Part shown: positions 6,537-15,329 of the stretch, one piece after another
Numbering within the stretch: position 1 is the stretch's first letter
Layout of the letters: every line of letters starts with the position of its first letter
NCBI GenBank assembly: GCA_009781625.1
Contig: WQVI01000010.1
Span: 1-35,349, forward strand
From: Defluviitaleaceae bacterium
GTDB lineage: Bacteria; Bacillota; Clostridia; Lachnospirales; WRAX01
Length of the DNA stretch: 35,349 bases
Reading direction: 5' to 3'
The notes under the pieces: model-generated
What the model was told of the DNA's origin: nothing
The model's input: only the letters and a program-made list of their open reading frames with translations
Database searches by the model: none
Program-made: the position numbers and the translations under genes

Positions 6537-6866
6537 ATGAAACTTATTATGGCCATCATCCACGATGAGGATGCTTTCCAAATTATTGACGTGTTAAGCG
6601 AAGAGGGCTTTAAAGTGACGAAGCTGGCTTCTACAGGCGGCTTTTTGCGCGCGGGCAACACCACGCTGATATGCGGCGTGGAAGATAACCGCGTTAACGA
6701 GCTTGCCCACATCATTGAAAAGAAATGTAAATCCAGAAAGCAAATTACATCTGTAAATTCTGCGCATCTTTCTACTGCTGAAAACTATGTGCCGTATCCT
6801 GTGGAAGTTACCGTGGGCGGTGCTACCATTTTTGTGCTGGATGTGGCAGAATTTAGAAGGGTGTAA
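6537..6866 (+). CDS. darA: Cyclic di-AMP receptor DarA (PstA, YaaQ)
   Basis: DarA is a PII-like trimer that binds c-di-AMP; its downstream partner is still unclear. The 109 residues begin MKLIMAIIHDEDA and contain KLASTGGFLRAGNTTL, the c-di-AMP-binding strand and loop, then the long T- and B-loops, ending in VGGATIFVLDV, all typical of the YaaQ family. AGGAGG lies seven bases before the ATG. It sits between tmk and holB as in Bacillus; the yaaR gene found between them there is absent. Confidence 0.93.
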   Translation: MKLIMAIIHDEDAFQIIDVLSEEGFKVTKLASTGGFLRAGNTTLICGVEDNRVNELAHIIEKKCKSRKQITSVNSAHLSTAENYVPYPVEVTVGGATIFVLDVAEFRRV

Positions 6867-6869
6867 CAT

Positions 6870-7805
6870 GTGAAGCTTGATTTTGGCAGCATTGTCGGCA
6901 ATAAAAACATTGTAAAATCTATGCAGGCGGCTATACGCCACGGCCATGTGGGACATGCTTATATAATTGACGGCGGGGCAGGCAGCGGCAAAAGCCTTTT
7001 GGCCACAACCTTTGCCGCGGCCATCCTTTGTGAAACAACTTCGGAAAATGGTGCCTGCGGCGGGTGTGTATCTTGCATCACTTTGCTATCGGGCAATCAT
7101 CCCGATGTTGTTTTTGTGCGCACACAAAAAAAATCTATAGGCATTGATGATGTGCGAGAGCAAATTGTAGAGAATATTTCGGTTTTGCCGTATTCTTCTG
7201 AAAGGCGCGTTTATATTATTGAAAATGCGCAGACATTGACGGTGCCGGCGCAAAACGCCCTTCTTAAAACCTTGGAAGATGGGCCTAAGTATGCTGTTTT
7301 TCTCTTGTTGTCGGAAAACCATAAGGCTTTTTTGCCTACGGTGCTTTCGCGATGTGTGCTTTACAAAATACCGCCGCTGGGGGATGCTGAGGTGCTGGCT
7401 TATTTGAAAAGCCAAGGGGTTGATGCGACCCTTGCGCAAGGGGCTGTGCCTTATGCCGGGGGCTCTTTGGGGCGCGGGATGACGCTTGTGGGCGATGAGG
7501 ATTTTATGGCCTTTCGCAAAGAAATTTTGGATATGGCCCGTGAAATGGAAGGAAAAGATATTGTAGAGATATTTGCTATGGCGAAGGCCTTGGAAGGCCA
7601 TAAAGAGCGTGTAGGCCAAGCCTTGGATATACTAACCATGCATTTTCGTGACGATTTATTATCGGGGCAAGCCGGCAATGCGCTGGATGCCGCAAAAAAA
7701 ATCCGCATAATTGAAGATATAAAGCAAAAATTAAATCAAAACAGCAATTTCTTGTTGACGATGGAAGTGATGTTGCTAAAATTGTCAGGAATTGGAATTG
7801 CGTAG
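6870..7805 (+). CDS. holB: DNA polymerase III delta' subunit (clamp loader)
   Basis: Delta' is the stator of the clamp loader that places the beta clamp on DNA. The 311 residues start at GTG 6870, three bases after the darA stop. The AAA+ fold begins GSIVGNKNIVKSM. Visible motifs are a P-loop GGAGSGKS (35-42) and a zinc module with Cys54, Cys63, Cys66 and Cys69. NALLKTLEDGP follows, then LSRC (sensor 1 / SRC motif) near residue 159. A complete P-loop is common in Firmicute delta' proteins. The C-terminal helical collar domain follows residue 210. Confidence 0.92.
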   Translation: MKLDFGSIVGNKNIVKSMQAAIRHGHVGHAYIIDGGAGSGKSLLATTFAAAILCETTSENGACGGCVSCITLLSGNHPDVVFVRTQKKSIGIDDVREQIVENISVLPYSSERRVYIIENAQTLTVPAQNALLKTLEDGPKYAVFLLLSENHKAFLPTVLSRCVLYKIPPLGDAEVLAYLKSQGVDATLAQGAVPYAGGSLGRGMTLVGDEDFMAFRKEILDMAREMEGKDIVEIFAMAKALEGHKERVGQALDILTMHFRDDLLSGQAGNALDAAKKIRIIEDIKQKLNQNSNFLLTMEVMLLKLSGIGIA

Positions 7806-7814
7806 GAGAAAGTT

Positions 7815-8678
7815 ATGATAGAGATAATTGGCTTGCGCTTTAAAACCGCGGGCAAGATATATTATTTTGACCCTAATGGGAAAAAAATACAAAGGGGCAC
7901 GGGTGTTATTGTGGACACTGTGCGCGGCATGGAATATGGCATATGCGAGCTTTCTAACAGGATGGTGGAAGAGGACCAGGCCTTTATGCCCGTGCGCAAA
8001 ATTATACGCATCGCCAATGATAGAGACCTGGAAACCCTCAAGAAAAACAAGGAAAAAGAGCAGGAAGCCTTTGACACCTGCCTTGAGAAAATTAAAAAGC
8101 ATAACCTGGGCATGAAGCTTATTGATGTGGAGCTTACCTTTGATAACACCAAGATAATTTTTTATTTTACCGCCGAAGGGCGCGTGGATTTTCGCGAGCT
8201 TGTAAAAGAGCTTGCGGGGGTTTTTCGTATGCGCATAGAGCTGCGCCAGATAGGCGTGCGGGATGAATCTAAATTTCTTAACGGCATTGGCATGTGCGGC
8301 AGGACGCTGTGTTGCGCCACCTTTTTATCAGAATTTCAGCCCGTGTCCATGAAGATGGCTAAGGACCAAAGCCTTTCCCTTAACCCATCGAAGATATCGG
8401 GGATATGCGGCCGCTTGATGTGCTGCTTGAAATATGAGGAAGAGACCTATGAAGAGCTAAACAAAGGGATGCCGGGCATTGGTGATGTTATACAAACCCC
8501 GGATGGCCAAGGCGAGGTGCTTTCTGTAAGCACCCTGCGCCGCACTATAAGGGCCGTCATACGAAAAAATCCCCATGACCCACCAAATATAAATTCTTAT
8601 TCTGCTGACGACGTTAATATTGTCAAAAAAGCTGAGATTTCCGCCGAGCCGGAGAATTTTAAACGGGGAAGGTCATGA
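7815..8678 (+). CDS. ricT: PSP1-domain protein RicT (YaaT)
   Basis: RicT is the PSP1-domain subunit of the Y-complex (RicA-RicF-RicT), which in Bacillus binds iron-sulfur clusters and helps RNase Y process mRNAs, with effects on sporulation, biofilm and competence. The 287 residues contain VRGMEYGIC near the start and VDFRELVKELAGVFR in the middle. Two cysteine groups, GMCGRTLCC and GICGRLMCC, are the cluster ligands. The PSP1 domain fills about residues 60-150. AGGAGAAAG precedes the ATG. Its stop overlaps the trmN6 start by four bases. The yabA gene that follows in Bacillus is missing here. Confidence 0.94.
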   Translation: MIEIIGLRFKTAGKIYYFDPNGKKIQRGTGVIVDTVRGMEYGICELSNRMVEEDQAFMPVRKIIRIANDRDLETLKKNKEKEQEAFDTCLEKIKKHNLGMKLIDVELTFDNTKIIFYFTAEGRVDFRELVKELAGVFRMRIELRQIGVRDESKFLNGIGMCGRTLCCATFLSEFQPVSMKMAKDQSLSLNPSKISGICGRLMCCLKYEEETYEELNKGMPGIGDVIQTPDGQGEVLSVSTLRRTIRAVIRKNPHDPPNINSYSADDVNIVKKAEISAEPENFKRGRS

Positions 8679-9409
8679 GGCCTGACGAGCTTAAAGACGG
8701 CGAGCGTCTGGACTATCTCCACCGTGAAGATTTTAAGATAATTCAAAATCCGGCGTATTTTATGTTTAGCATGGATGCTGTGCTGCTTTCAGCTTTTGCT
8801 ACGGTGCATAAAAGCGAAACCCATATGGATTTGTGCTGCGGCAATGGCATAATACCCATTTTGCTGGCGGCTAAAAACAAGGGGATTTCTTACGCGGGCG
8901 CGGAGATTAATGAAAAGCTGGTGGATATGGCCATGCGCTCTGTGGCCTTAAACGGCCTTGAAGAAAAAATTGCCATACACAATATGGATATACGGAAGAT
9001 GGATGGCTTTGGAGCAGATTTTGACGTTGTTACGGCCAATCCGCCCTATATGGCGGCGCAAACGGGTGCCAAAAATGAAAATTATGATATGGCTATAGCC
9101 CGCCATGAGATATTGTGTAGCTTGGAAGATGTGGTGCGGGCGGCGGCGCGGCTTTTGCGCTTTGGCGGCCGTTTTTATATGGTGCATCGCCCGGGACGCC
9201 TTGGGGATATAGTGGCGTCTTTGCGACAATATAATTTGGAACCAAAGATCCTTCGTTTTGTGCAACCCAAGGTTGACTCGCCCCCAAATATACTGCTTAT
9301 TGCGGCGGCAAAGGGCGCGAAGCCGCATCTGGATGTGAAGCCGCCCCTTATCGTCTATGATGAAAAGGGCCAATATACAGAGGAAATACGCAGGATTTAT
9401 TATGAATGA
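8675..9409 (+). CDS. trmN6: tRNA1(Val) N6-adenine methyltransferase-like protein (YabB/TrmN6)
   Basis: This class I SAM-dependent methyltransferase has 244 residues. The SAM-binding motif I is DLCCGNGIIP (about 52-61), and the catalytic adenine-N6 motif NPPY lies near residue 121. The leading QNPAYFMFSMDAVLL matches the TrmN6/YabB family. In E. coli the enzyme modifies A37 of tRNA1(Val); the substrate in Firmicutes is inferred by family. The ATG at 8675 overlaps the ricT stop, and the gene's last codons overlap the rsmI start by eight bases, so ricT, trmN6 and rsmI are translationally coupled. Confidence 0.9.
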   Translation: MRPDELKDGERLDYLHREDFKIIQNPAYFMFSMDAVLLSAFATVHKSETHMDLCCGNGIIPILLAAKNKGISYAGAEINEKLVDMAMRSVALNGLEEKIAIHNMDIRKMDGFGADFDVVTANPPYMAAQTGAKNENYDMAIARHEILCSLEDVVRAAARLLRFGGRFYMVHRPGRLGDIVASLRQYNLEPKILRFVQPKVDSPPNILLIAAAKGAKPHLDVKPPLIVYDEKGQYTEEIRRIYYE

Positions 9410-10241
9410 AAACAAAGGGCAATTATATATTTGCGCCACGCCCATAGGCAATTTGGAAGACATAACTTTGCGGGTGCTTCGTGTTTTAAAAGAGGTTGAC
9501 CTTATTGCGGCAGAAGATACGCGGCATACGTTGAAGCTGCTTAACCACTATGACATCAAAACCCCCATGACCAGCTATCATGAACATAATGAGGCAGGTA
9601 AGGCCGTGCAGCTTGTGGACAAGCTTTTGGGCGGTGCGTCTATTGCCTTGGTGTCGGATTGTGGGATGCCTGGCATTTCAGACCCTGGGCATGAGCTTAT
9701 CAAGGGTTGCCATGAGGCGCAAATACCTGTGACTGTTTGCCCCGGTGCCTCTGCGGGTATATCTGCTTTGGTGATGTCGGGCATTTCGGCTCGGCGCTAT
9801 GCTTTTGAGGGGTTTTTGCCTCGGGAAAAGAAGAAGCGCAAAGATATATTAGGAAGTCTTGCTTCAGAGCATCGTACAATTATCCTTTACGAAGCCCCGC
9901 ACAGGCTTTTGGTTACATTGAGGGAGCTATATGAACATCTGGGAGAAAGGCAAGTTTCTATTGTGCGTGAAATTACGAAGAAATTTGAAGAAGTGAGGCA
10001 AGGGAGCCTTGCTGAAATGATTGAATATTATGACGAAAACCCTGTAAAGGGTGAATTTGTCTTGATTATAGAAGGTGCCGCGAAGGTGCCGCAAGATTGG
10101 CCGGAGAACATAATGCTCCACGTAGAACATTATGTCGAAGCAGGGCTGAGTGAGATGGATGCTATGAAGAAGGCCGCGAAAGACAGAGGAGTGGCTAAGA
10201 GTGAGGTTTATCGGGCGTACAAGGGTGGGGGTGCAGGGTAA
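9402..10241 (+). CDS. rsmI: 16S rRNA (cytidine1402-2'-O)-methyltransferase
   Basis: RsmI methylates the 2'-OH of C1402 in the 30S P site. The 279 residues show the tetrapyrrole-methylase fold: LYICATPIGNLEDITLR, then AAEDTRHT, VSDCGMPGISDPG and CPGASAGISAL, all diagnostic. The ATG at 9402 is preferred to upstream codons because it follows AGGA and begins just before the conserved core. The stop TAA (10239-10241) is the loop of the first hairpin of the array that follows, and the end YKGGGAG is partly encoded by that repeat. Confidence 0.95.
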   Translation: MNENKGQLYICATPIGNLEDITLRVLRVLKEVDLIAAEDTRHTLKLLNHYDIKTPMTSYHEHNEAGKAVQLVDKLLGGASIALVSDCGMPGISDPGHELIKGCHEAQIPVTVCPGASAGISALVMSGISARRYAFEGFLPREKKKRKDILGSLASEHRTIILYEAPHRLLVTLRELYEHLGERQVSIVREITKKFEEVRQGSLAEMIEYYDENPVKGEFVLIIEGAAKVPQDWPENIMLHVEHYVEAGLSEMDAMKKAAKDRGVAKSEVYRAYKGGGAG

Positions 10242-10335
10242 ACCCTGCTGAAGTAACGACTACAAGTCGTGATGCCCGGCGGACTTTAGTCCGCAAGCCG
10301 CAGCAGGGTTTACCCTGCAAGGCATACCAAGCGAA
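10233..10335. repeat. Hairpin array with TAAA/TTTA loops, array 1
   Basis: The units are GCAGGGTAAACCCTGC (10233-10248), CGACT-aca-AGTCG (10257-10269), GCGGACTTTAGTCCGC (10279-10294) and GCAGGGTTTACCCTGC (10303-10318). The first and last are the same stem with complementary loops, so the array is itself an inverted repeat. It lies between rsmI and purL and shares GAAGTAACGACTACAAGTCG with the array at 22708. No promoter or purine riboswitch is visible before purL. Confidence 0.85.
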
Positions 10336-10361
10336 GACAATACTACATGGGGTGATACGAT

Positions 10362-13300
10362 ATGGAAAATTGCGTAAGGAGAGTTTATGTTGAGAAGAAG
10401 GTAGGCTTTGACATTGAGGCGCGCCAAATGCTTGACGATATTAAGAAAAATCTGCTTATCGAAAATGTGGAAGGCGTGCGCATTGTAAACTGCTATGATG
10501 TACAGGGGTTGTCTGAGGCCGATTTTGAAATTTGCTGCAATGATATTTTTGCAGAGCGTGCTGTGGATAGCATAGCATATGAGCTAGCAGTCGAAGACGA
10601 TGATTTTGTTTTTGGCAAGCAGCTTTTGCCTGGACAGTTTGACCAGCGGGCAGATTCTGCTGTGCAGTGCATACAAATTATGACGGGACAGCTTCCTGTT
10701 GTGCAATATACGAAGATACACATTTTTGCTGGCAGCCTAACCGAAGCGGACAAGGCCGCCATACTGAAATATTGTATAAATCCCATAGAATCTATGCAGG
10801 TGGGGCTGGAGAGGCCGGATACGCTGGAAATGGAATTTGAGGTGCCGGGCGATATTGAAGATGTTAAAATTATTGGTGCAAACGACGAAGAGATAGTGCA
10901 AATCCATAGCAAATTGGGCTTGGCTATGAATGTTGCCGACCTTATTTTTATACGCAACTATTTCAGAGACAGCGAAAAGCGTGAACCAACCGCCACTGAA
11001 ATTGCTGTGATAGACACGTATTGGTCTGACCACTGCCGTCATACTACATTTCATACGGAAATTACGGATGTGGCCTTTGAGGATGGGAAATTTAAGCCTT
11101 TGTTTGAAAAGACTTACAATGATTATTTGCAGACGCGAGAAAAGGTGTATGGCAGGGATACTGATAGGCCTGTATCGTTGATGGATATGGCGGTTTTGGG
11201 CATGAAGGCCTTGAGGAAAGAGGGCAAGCTTGCTGATTTGGATGAATCTGAAGAAGTTAACGCCGCAAGCATTGTCATCACGGTGGATGTAGATGGTGTG
11301 GACGAAGAATGGCTGTTGATGTTTAAAAACGAGACCCACAACCACCCCACGGAAATGGAGCCTTTTGGCGGTGCGTCCACATGCCTAGGCGGTGCCATAC
11401 GCGACCCCCTTTCGGGCCGAAGCTATGTGTATCAGGCCATGCGCGTTACAGGCAGCGGCGACCCGCGAAGGCCTATTGGCGAAACCTTGCCCGGCAAGCT
11501 GCCCCAGCGTGTTATAACGACGCTGGCGGCTGATGGATATTCGTCTTACGGCAACCAAATTGGCTTGGCGGCGGGCTTGATAAGCGAAATTTATCACGAA
11601 GGATATATTGCAAAGCGCATGGAGCTTGGTGCCCTTGTTGGTGCCGCGAAAAAAGACCATGTGATACGTCAGCGGCCGAAAAGCGGCGACGTTGTGTTGC
11701 TTGTGGGCGGCAGAACGGGCCGTGACGGCATTGGTGGCGCTACGGGCTCTTCAAAAGAGCATGGCGAGGATTCGTTGGCTACTTGTGGCGCGGAAGTGCA
11801 AAAGGGCAATCCTGTAATTGAGAGAAAAATACAGAGGCTTTTCCGTGACCCTGCCGCATCAAAGCTTATTTTGCGCTGTAATGATTTTGGCGCGGGTGGT
11901 GTATGTGTGGCCATTGGAGAGCTGGCGGATTCGCTGGAAGTAAACCTGGATGCTGTGCGCAAGAAGTACGAAGGTCTAAATGGCACAGAGCTTGCAATTT
12001 CAGAATCTCAAGAGCGTATGGCGGTGGTTGTGGCCGCCGAAAATGCGCAGAAGTTTATAAATTTGGCGGCGGAAGAAAATTTGGAAGCCTATGAAGTGGC
12101 GAAAATTACGGATACGGGCCGCCTAAAGATGAAGTGGCGCGGCAAGGAAATTGTAAATATCTCGCGGGAATTTTTGAATACATCGGGGGTTAGGCAGCAG
12201 GCTGTTGTTGAGGTTGCAATGCCCAGTGAAAGGCCCGAGGCACCGAAGATGACATGGCTGGAAAACCTGGCGCAGCTTAATGTGGCTTCGCAAAAGGGTA
12301 TGGTGGAGATGTTTGATTCTACCGTTGGCGCGGGTACTGTGCTGGCACCTTTTGGCGGCAAATATCAGCTTACGCCTACGCAGGTTATGGCGGCCAAAAT
12401 ACCTGTGCCATATGGAACAACCAACACGGCCAGTCTGATGGCTTATGGGTTTGACCCTTATCTGTCGGAAGTTAGCCCTTATCATGGTGCGCTTAGTGCC
12501 GTGGTGGAATCTGTATCGCGCATTGTGGCGGCCGGTGGGGACTATCGCACCGTGCGCCTTAGCTTTCAGGAATATTTTGAGAGGCTGCGTAGCGCGAAAA
12601 GCTGGGGCAAGCCTTTTGCGGCGTTGCTTGGGGCTTTTAGGGCCCAGATGGAGCTGCAAATACCTGCTATTGGTGGAAAGGATTCTATGAGCGGCACTTT
12701 TGGCGACATTCATGTGCCGCCGACATTGGTATCATTTGCGGTAACGGCGGCTAAGGCGGACAATATAATTTCGCCGGAATTTAAAGCGGCGGGCAACTAT
12801 ATTGCGCTGCTAAAGACCGACCACGATGAATATGATTTGCCTAATTTTGACAGCTTGCGCAGAAACTTTGAGACGCTGCAAAAACTGATAGGGGAGAAGA
12901 AAGTGGTTTCAGCTTACGTGCTGGGCACTGGTGGTGTTGGGGCGGCTGTTTCTAGAATGTCTTTTGGTAACAAAATTGGTGCTGAGATAGAGCATGGCAA
13001 TTTGTATCAAGGGGCGGCGGGATGCTTTGTGCTGGAGATGACAGAGGAAATTTCGGTGGAAGGCCTGAAAATTATTGGTAGGACGACGGATGAAAAAGTT
13101 TTGCGGGCAAATGGCGAAGAATTTTGTATAGAGGACTGCATTGAGGCGTGGATGGCGCCGTTGGAAGATGTTTTTCCAACGAAGGCGGCAAGTGCGCAGA
13201 AAATGGGCTTTGTGCCGCCTGTTTACAAGGCGAAAAGTGTGATGGTGGCGAAAAACAAAGTTGCTAGGCCTAAAGTGCTTATCCCTGTATTTCCCGGCAG

Positions 13301-14063
13301 CAATTGCGAATGGGATATGGGACGCAGGTTTGAGGCGGCGGGCGCGGATGTTGATATTTTTGTGATTAATAATCTTACATCGGTGGCGCTGGGCGAATCT
13401 GCATTGCGGATGGCTAAGAAAATAGAGCAGTCGCAGATTATTGCCATACCCGGCGGCTTTAGCGCAGGGGATGAGCCCGGCGGAAGCGGCAAGTTTATAG
13501 CGGCTATTTTTAAAAACCCTGCTATAAGCGAGGCTGTGACGGGGTTGATACAACAGCGTGAAGGTCTTATGATAGGTATATGCAATGGCTTCCAAGCTTT
13601 GGTGAAGCTTGGGCTTGTGACGCACGGGGAAATTAGGGCCATGGAAGATGGCAGCCCTACGCTGACATATAATGATATTGGGCGCCACATCTCCGGCTTG
13701 GTTTTGACGAAGGTGGTTTCGGATAAGTCTCCTTGGTTTAGCGGCGTTAATGTGGGGGATATCCATCGCGTGGCGGCATCCCATGGGCAGGGCCGTTTTG
13801 TGGCCGATGCGGGCTATGTGAAGCAGCTTTTTGAGAATGGGCAAGTGCCGACGGTGTATGTGGATGATAATGGGGAAATTGCGGCGGACATGCCGTATAA
13901 CCCCAATGGCTCTATGTTTGGCATAGAGGCTATAACAAGCCCTGATGGGCGCATTTTGGGTAAGATGTGCCATAGCGAGCGCATTGGCGACAGCCTTTAC
14001 AAAAATGTGCCTGGGGACTATGACCAGAAGATTTTTGAGGCTGGGGTGGGGTATTTTGTGTAA
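10362..14063 (+). CDS. purL: Phosphoribosylformylglycinamidine (FGAM) synthase, single-chain type
   Basis: PurL converts FGAR, glutamine and ATP to FGAM in purine synthesis. At 1233 residues this is the fused form found in Clostridia, not the PurS/PurL/PurQ split of Bacillus. A PurS-like N-terminus (about 1-180) is followed by TYWSDHCRHTTF and KNETHNHPTEMEPFGGAST, the ATP and FGAR sites. Next come GGRTGRDGIGGATGSS and the second half with GGKDSMSGTF. The C-terminal glutamine amidotransferase (from about residue 970, PVFPGSNCEWDMG) carries the nucleophile loop GICNGFQAL and the His of ASHGQGRF. GGGGTGAT lies before the ATG. Other purine genes are absent nearby. Confidence 0.96.
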   Translation: MENCVRRVYVEKKVGFDIEARQMLDDIKKNLLIENVEGVRIVNCYDVQGLSEADFEICCNDIFAERAVDSIAYELAVEDDDFVFGKQLLPGQFDQRADSAVQCIQIMTGQLPVVQYTKIHIFAGSLTEADKAAILKYCINPIESMQVGLERPDTLEMEFEVPGDIEDVKIIGANDEEIVQIHSKLGLAMNVADLIFIRNYFRDSEKREPTATEIAVIDTYWSDHCRHTTFHTEITDVAFEDGKFKPLFEKTYNDYLQTREKVYGRDTDRPVSLMDMAVLGMKALRKEGKLADLDESEEVNAASIVITVDVDGVDEEWLLMFKNETHNHPTEMEPFGGASTCLGGAIRDPLSGRSYVYQAMRVTGSGDPRRPIGETLPGKLPQRVITTLAADGYSSYGNQIGLAAGLISEIYHEGYIAKRMELGALVGAAKKDHVIRQRPKSGDVVLLVGGRTGRDGIGGATGSSKEHGEDSLATCGAEVQKGNPVIERKIQRLFRDPAASKLILRCNDFGAGGVCVAIGELADSLEVNLDAVRKKYEGLNGTELAISESQERMAVVVAAENAQKFINLAAEENLEAYEVAKITDTGRLKMKWRGKEIVNISREFLNTSGVRQQAVVEVAMPSERPEAPKMTWLENLAQLNVASQKGMVEMFDSTVGAGTVLAPFGGKYQLTPTQVMAAKIPVPYGTTNTASLMAYGFDPYLSEVSPYHGALSAVVESVSRIVAAGGDYRTVRLSFQEYFERLRSAKSWGKPFAALLGAFRAQMELQIPAIGGKDSMSGTFGDIHVPPTLVSFAVTAAKADNIISPEFKAAGNYIALLKTDHDEYDLPNFDSLRRNFETLQKLIGEKKVVSAYVLGTGGVGAAVSRMSFGNKIGAEIEHGNLYQGAAGCFVLEMTEEISVEGLKIIGRTTDEKVLRANGEEFCIEDCIEAWMAPLEDVFPTKAASAQKMGFVPPVYKAKSVMVAKNKVARPKVLIPVFPGSNCEWDMGRRFEAAGADVDIFVINNLTSVALGESALRMAKKIEQSQIIAIPGGFSAGDEPGGSGKFIAAIFKNPAISEAVTGLIQQREGLMIGICNGFQALVKLGLVTHGEIRAMEDGSPTLTYNDIGRHISGLVLTKVVSDKSPWFSGVNVGDIHRVAASHGQGRFVADAGYVKQLFENGQVPTVYVDDNGEIAADMPYNPNGSMFGIEAITSPDGRILGKMCHSERIGDSLYKNVPGDYDQKIFEAGVGYFV

Positions 14064-14340
14064 TGAACCAACATCCTTGCGGAATATTGGAAAAGAGATG
14101 GATGCAAAGCTGAAATCTGTTGATATTATAGCGATTTTTAAGTTAAATTGATATACTACTGCGGAAGAATTAAAGAGGGTTGGAAGCGAGGAAGCTTTCA
14201 TCAGACTGAAGTTTCGCTATCCAAGCGTGTGTCTTGTGCATCTATATACTCTTGAAGGAGCGATTTCTGATACAGATTATAATCGATTGCCGGAAGATTT
14301 AAAGCAACGATTAAAAGTTTTTAGTGATAATTTGAAATAG
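14056..14340 (+). pseudogene. Broken TfoX C-terminal-domain protein interrupted by a repeat arm
   Basis: The frame that starts at the purL end reads NEPTSLRNIGKEMDAKLK, the helix-hairpin-helix opening of TfoX C-terminal domains, then SVDI. It then hits IAIFKLN and a TGA stop at 14149-14151. The same frame continues after the stop with TTAEELKRVGSEEAF, HLYTLEGAIS and RLPEDLKQRL, the rest of the same domain, ending at TAG 14338-14340. Removing 27 bases at about 14127-14153 restores an unbroken VDI-TTAEEL junction. The inserted bases match the tip of the palindromic elements. No in-frame ATG is present; TTG at 14056 overlapping purL is a possible start. Stand-alone TfoX_C proteins occur in Firmicutes with no settled function. 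Confidence 0.75.
14127..14153. repeat. Solo arm of a palindromic element inside the TfoX-like gene
   Basis: The reverse complement of 14129-14153 matches the left end of the element at 28710-28853 over 25 bases (TATATCAATTTAACTTAAAA...). TTGATAT occurs on both sides of the insertion (14120-14126 and 14148-14154), which may be a target duplication or a footprint. Exact insertion borders are ambiguous by a few bases. Confidence 0.75.
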
Positions 14341-14422
14341 AATCATAATATAGCCTTTTGCTATACCAATAATAATTTACGGGATTGCGCATACTAAAAC
14401 CATGTAAAGGAGTGGTTATGGT
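14341..14422 (+). other. Leader of the 14423 gene with a tip-like palindrome
   Basis: TATAGC-CTTTT-GCTATA (14349-14365) is followed directly by CCAATA, so TATACCAATA here equals the outer end of the element at 15330. It may be another element remnant. The ribosome site AAAGGAG is at 14405-14411. An ATG at 14418 opens a 16-codon out-of-frame ORF overlapping the real start; I regard it as chance. Confidence 0.35.
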
Positions 14423-15235
14423 ATGCGCAAAAGTTTTTATTATGGTGGCGGGGCGCTATGTTTGGTGATGGCGGCTATGTTGCTGCTTAGCACAAGCATT
14501 GTGCCTGTTAATATTGGAAACGATGTGTCCCGTGTGAAAATTGACAATAGATATAGGGAATATTATGATATTAGCTTTGTTATGCCGAAAAACAGCTTGA
14601 AGCAGGGCACGGTGTGGCTTCCTGTGTATTCTGTGCGGGAAAGAGAGCATCTGTGGCAGGTGATATTGCCATTTGCTATGGGTGATGCGGAAATTGTGGA
14701 GCATGATGAATATTTTGAGGCCGTAGCTGATGGAGAGACGCTGCGGATTTATAGGTTTATAGATTTGTTGGAATATGAGAATTTGCAAGGGGAGAAAGCA
14801 GGTAAACTGATAGATGATGGAGCGGCGCGCAAAATTGCCGAGGAATTTTTGGAAGAATTTTTGCCGAGGAAGCAGCCCTATGATGTGTCGGTTGGGCATA
14901 AAGGTGACAATTGGGTTGTGAGGTTTGAGGGGCATTTGTCAAGCTTACCTAACGCCGCCTTCCCGACTGAAATTACACTGGATGCATATGGCAATATTAT
15001 AGAGGTATCGCATTTCTTTTTTGAATATGAGGCCTTGGGGACGGCTGATGTGATAACGGTGAAGGCGGCGTTGGCGCAGCTGCCGCGAGAGCATGAAGGC
15101 AAGGTGGATTTGAAGAGATTTGACCTTATGTATTGTTTTGAGGACAGCGTGCTTGTGCCTGTTTATCGGTTTTATGGGGAATATGGATGTGGGGCGTGTT
15201 TTGAGGAGTGTGTTAAAGCATTGAGGTTTTATTGA
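14423..15235 (+). CDS. Membrane-anchored YycI-like protein
   Basis: The 270 residues begin with a basic start and one hydrophobic helix (CLVMAAMLLLSTSIVPV), so the protein is probably anchored with the rest outside. The extracellular part reads WVVRFEGHLS, EITLDAYGNIIEVSH and VLVPVYRFYGEYG, a spacing of PepSY/YycI-like strands that also appears in the protein at 25311. YycI proteins in Bacillus bind the WalK sensor kinase with YycH. No kinase is adjacent here. Three cysteines near the C-terminus (GCGACFEEC) are unusual. The start is 11 bases after AAAGGAG. Family assignment is tentative; it could be an unrelated anchored lipid-side protein. Confidence 0.6.
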   Translation: MRKSFYYGGGALCLVMAAMLLLSTSIVPVNIGNDVSRVKIDNRYREYYDISFVMPKNSLKQGTVWLPVYSVREREHLWQVILPFAMGDAEIVEHDEYFEAVADGETLRIYRFIDLLEYENLQGEKAGKLIDDGAARKIAEEFLEEFLPRKQPYDVSVGHKGDNWVVRFEGHLSSLPNAAFPTEITLDAYGNIIEVSHFFFEYEALGTADVITVKAALAQLPREHEGKVDLKRFDLMYCFEDSVLVPVYRFYGEYGCGACFEECVKALRFY

Positions 15236-15245
15236 ATGGTTGCTT

Positions 15246-15320
15246 GGGGTGCCTCGTCGGCTAAAGCCGACAGCGGCTTGCGGGCTAAAGCCCGCCGAGC
15301 GAGCGGCTGAAAGCCGCTCG
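15246..15320. repeat. Hairpin array with TAAA loops, array 2 (before secA)
   Basis: The units are GTCGGCTAAAGCCGAC (15256-15271), GCGGGCTAAAGCCCGC (15280-15295) and CGAGCGGCT-gaa-AGCCGCTCG (15300-15320). The stretch 15246-15297 closely matches the reverse complement of the right half of the array after secA (18343-18392). Confidence 0.85.
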
Positions 15321-15329
15321 ATAGCCTTA

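Noticed and set aside
10233-10318. CRISPR-like repeat array
   Set aside because: The units are self-complementary 16-mers with changing stems and short irregular spacing, and no cas genes are present.
10244-10361. Possible purine riboswitch before purL
   Set aside because: The interval is fully explained by the hairpin array; the conserved purine-aptamer core is not seen.
13945-14151. 68-codon ORF beginning inside purL
   Set aside because: The first two thirds are a shadow of purL; only the end belongs to the broken TfoX-like gene, annotated as a pseudogene.
12909-14201. 430-codon open frame antisense to purL
   Set aside because: The residue content (many His, Arg, Ile, Asn) is the shadow of purL codons, and purL itself is unmistakable.
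14418-14468. 16-codon leader ORF before the YycI-like gene
   Set aside because: It shares the ribosome site and overlaps the true start out of frame; no supporting feature.
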